13,499 nt of DNA, taken from Dehalococcoidia bacterium. Lineage in GTDB: Bacteria > Chloroflexota > Dehalococcoidia > SZUA-161. The position numbers and the translations under genes were made by a program. The stretch is taken from NCBI GenBank assembly GCA_020344295.1, contig CP070819.1, positions 333,188-346,686 of the forward strand, read 5' to 3'. The notes beneath the pieces are model-generated. The model worked only from the letters and a program-made list of their open reading frames with translations, did no database searches and was not told the DNA's origin. Of this stretch, positions 12,797 through 13,499 are shown piece by piece; the stretch's first letter is position 1; each line of letters opens with the position of its first letter.

Positions 12797-13499
12797 TTAC
12801 CACTTAATTACCTCGTATCCGCCGTCCCAGCCTGTCATCTGAACAGCGTGCCTGAGATGTAGGATATCGTCAATGTGCTTGCCTTTCAGTTTCGGTTCCA
12901 CCTCTCCCAGCAGCTCCAGACCGCGCACATCCAGGCTCACAGGATCAGTTCCGGCAAGCATATAGCCCAGTTCGCGGGGCTTGCCGCCGTGCCGGACTTC
13001 GTTAGTATTCACCATCGTATACACGGCGTCCATTATATGCATGTCCGGTACGATAACCTCGTTGAGCTCCACTATTATCCTGTGCACATCCCCACCATAG
13101 TGCAGATGCCGCTTCTCATCAGGGGACAGAAAGCCGAGCACATTCTTCAGGGCTCCAGTCATGCCGCAGATACCATGTGACTTGAGTACGGGCAGGGAAA
13201 TGATAAAATCGCACTCAGAGGCCAACACGGAAACCTCAAGTTCCATGGTCCGTGTCCTCAGTCTCCGCGTCCCCCGGCTCAGCAGGTCAATCATCTCAAT
13301 GCCGAATTTCTGGCAGCTCTTCTGCAGCGGATGCTCCTCGATTATGTACTTATGATTCCTAGCATCGAAGGCCGGGCCATCTGCCACAAGGATACTATCC
13401 GCTGATCCCAACAGCAGTTCGAGGCAGGCTTCTAATACCGCGGGATGTGTAGTGGTAGGATACGGCTCGTGGGAAACTATGTTCGGCTTGACCAGAACC
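12797..13499 (-). CDS. DUF362 domain protein, C-terminal part (5' end beyond the window)
   Basis: The minus-strand frame ending at 12797 stays open to the right edge: 233 residues are present and the start lies beyond 13499. A TTG at 13411 is not the true start, because the in-frame text before it, KPNIVSHEPYPTTTHPAVLE, is the conserved DUF362 N-terminal motif. Further family text: LPVLKSHGICGMTGALKNVLGF, the H-x-H region after DEKRHLHYGGD, PDMHIMDAVYTM, and MLAGTDPVSLDV. About 40-70 N-terminal residues are probably missing. The protein ends shortly after the DUF362 core, without the ferredoxin tail some relatives carry. The family has no firmly established general biochemical role that I can name. 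It is convergent with the flavoprotein gene and need not share its regulation. Confidence 0.88.
   Translation of the reverse strand, partial: VLVKPNIVSHEPYPTTTHPAVLEACLELLLGSADSILVADGPAFDARNHKYIIEEHPLQKSCQKFGIEMIDLLSRGTRRLRTRTMELEVSVLASECDFIISLPVLKSHGICGMTGALKNVLGFLSPDEKRHLHYGGDVHRIIVELNEVIVPDMHIMDAVYTMVNTNEVRHGGKPRELGYMLAGTDPVSLDVRGLELLGEVEPKLKGKHIDDILHLRHAVQMTGWDGGYEVIKW

Noticed and set aside
13411..13411. A TTG start for the DUF362 gene inside the window
   Set aside because: The conserved DUF362 motif KPNIVSHEP continues in frame upstream of it to the window edge, so the real start is outside.

Overview
This looks like a chromosomal segment from an anaerobic or facultatively anaerobic bacterium with an acyl-CoA-centred metabolism. 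The evidence is the set of CoA ligase, acyl-CoA dehydrogenase, MaoC hydratase, thiolase and BKACE genes, next to a very cysteine-rich iron-sulfur protein. The reading frames use AGG (Arg) and ATA (Ile) codons often. One intergenic region carries short GC-rich inverted repeats of the kind I associate with Dehalococcoidia (Chloroflexota) and some Desulfobacterota genomes. That taxonomic placement is a weak inference. No rRNA, tRNA, CRISPR array, phage gene or transposase was seen.

Layout. (1) Positions 1-1417, minus strand: an operon reading leftward, with a BKACE (DUF849) beta-keto acid cleavage enzyme, a MaoC-like hydratase, and the first nine codons of a third gene cut by the window edge. 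(2) 1418-1946: a 529-base AT-rich divergent control region with a perfect 14-base palindrome just upstream of the ligase. (3) 1947-8874, plus strand: acyl-CoA ligase, then (after a repeat-bearing gap and a candidate promoter) an HMG-CoA-synthase-like/DUF35 fusion, an SCP2-type thiolase, an acyl-CoA dehydrogenase and an alpha-methylacyl-CoA racemase-like member of the CaiB/BaiF family. (4) 9015-9635: a GNAT acetyltransferase gene interrupted by one in-frame TAA. (5) 9717-11093: a Sad/YneI-type succinate-semialdehyde dehydrogenase. (6) 11301-12721: a 19-cysteine ferredoxin-like protein and a small FMN split-barrel protein, preceded by the best sigma70-like promoter in the window. (7) 12797-13499, minus strand: the C-terminal part of a DUF362 protein, convergent with the flavoprotein.

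How the genes may work together (inference): the ligase would activate a carboxylic acid to its CoA ester. The racemase would set the configuration at a 2-methyl centre, the dehydrogenase would make the enoyl-CoA, and MaoC would hydrate it. A ketoacyl product would then be cleaved by the SCP2 thiolase together with its HMGS/DUF35 neighbour, or as a free beta-keto acid by BKACE with acetyl-CoA. AMACR and SCP2 thiolase are also paired in animal peroxisomal breakdown of 2-methyl-branched chains, so a branched or side-chain-bearing substrate is a reasonable guess. No 3-hydroxyacyl-CoA dehydrogenase is in the window.

The most unusual item is the HMGS-like/DUF35 fusion. By my recalled alignment it has lost both the nucleophilic Cys and the catalytic Glu of HMG-CoA synthase, while its neighbour keeps a full thiolase active site. 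This resembles the archaeal thiolase/HMGS/DUF35 complex re-used for a catabolic reaction.
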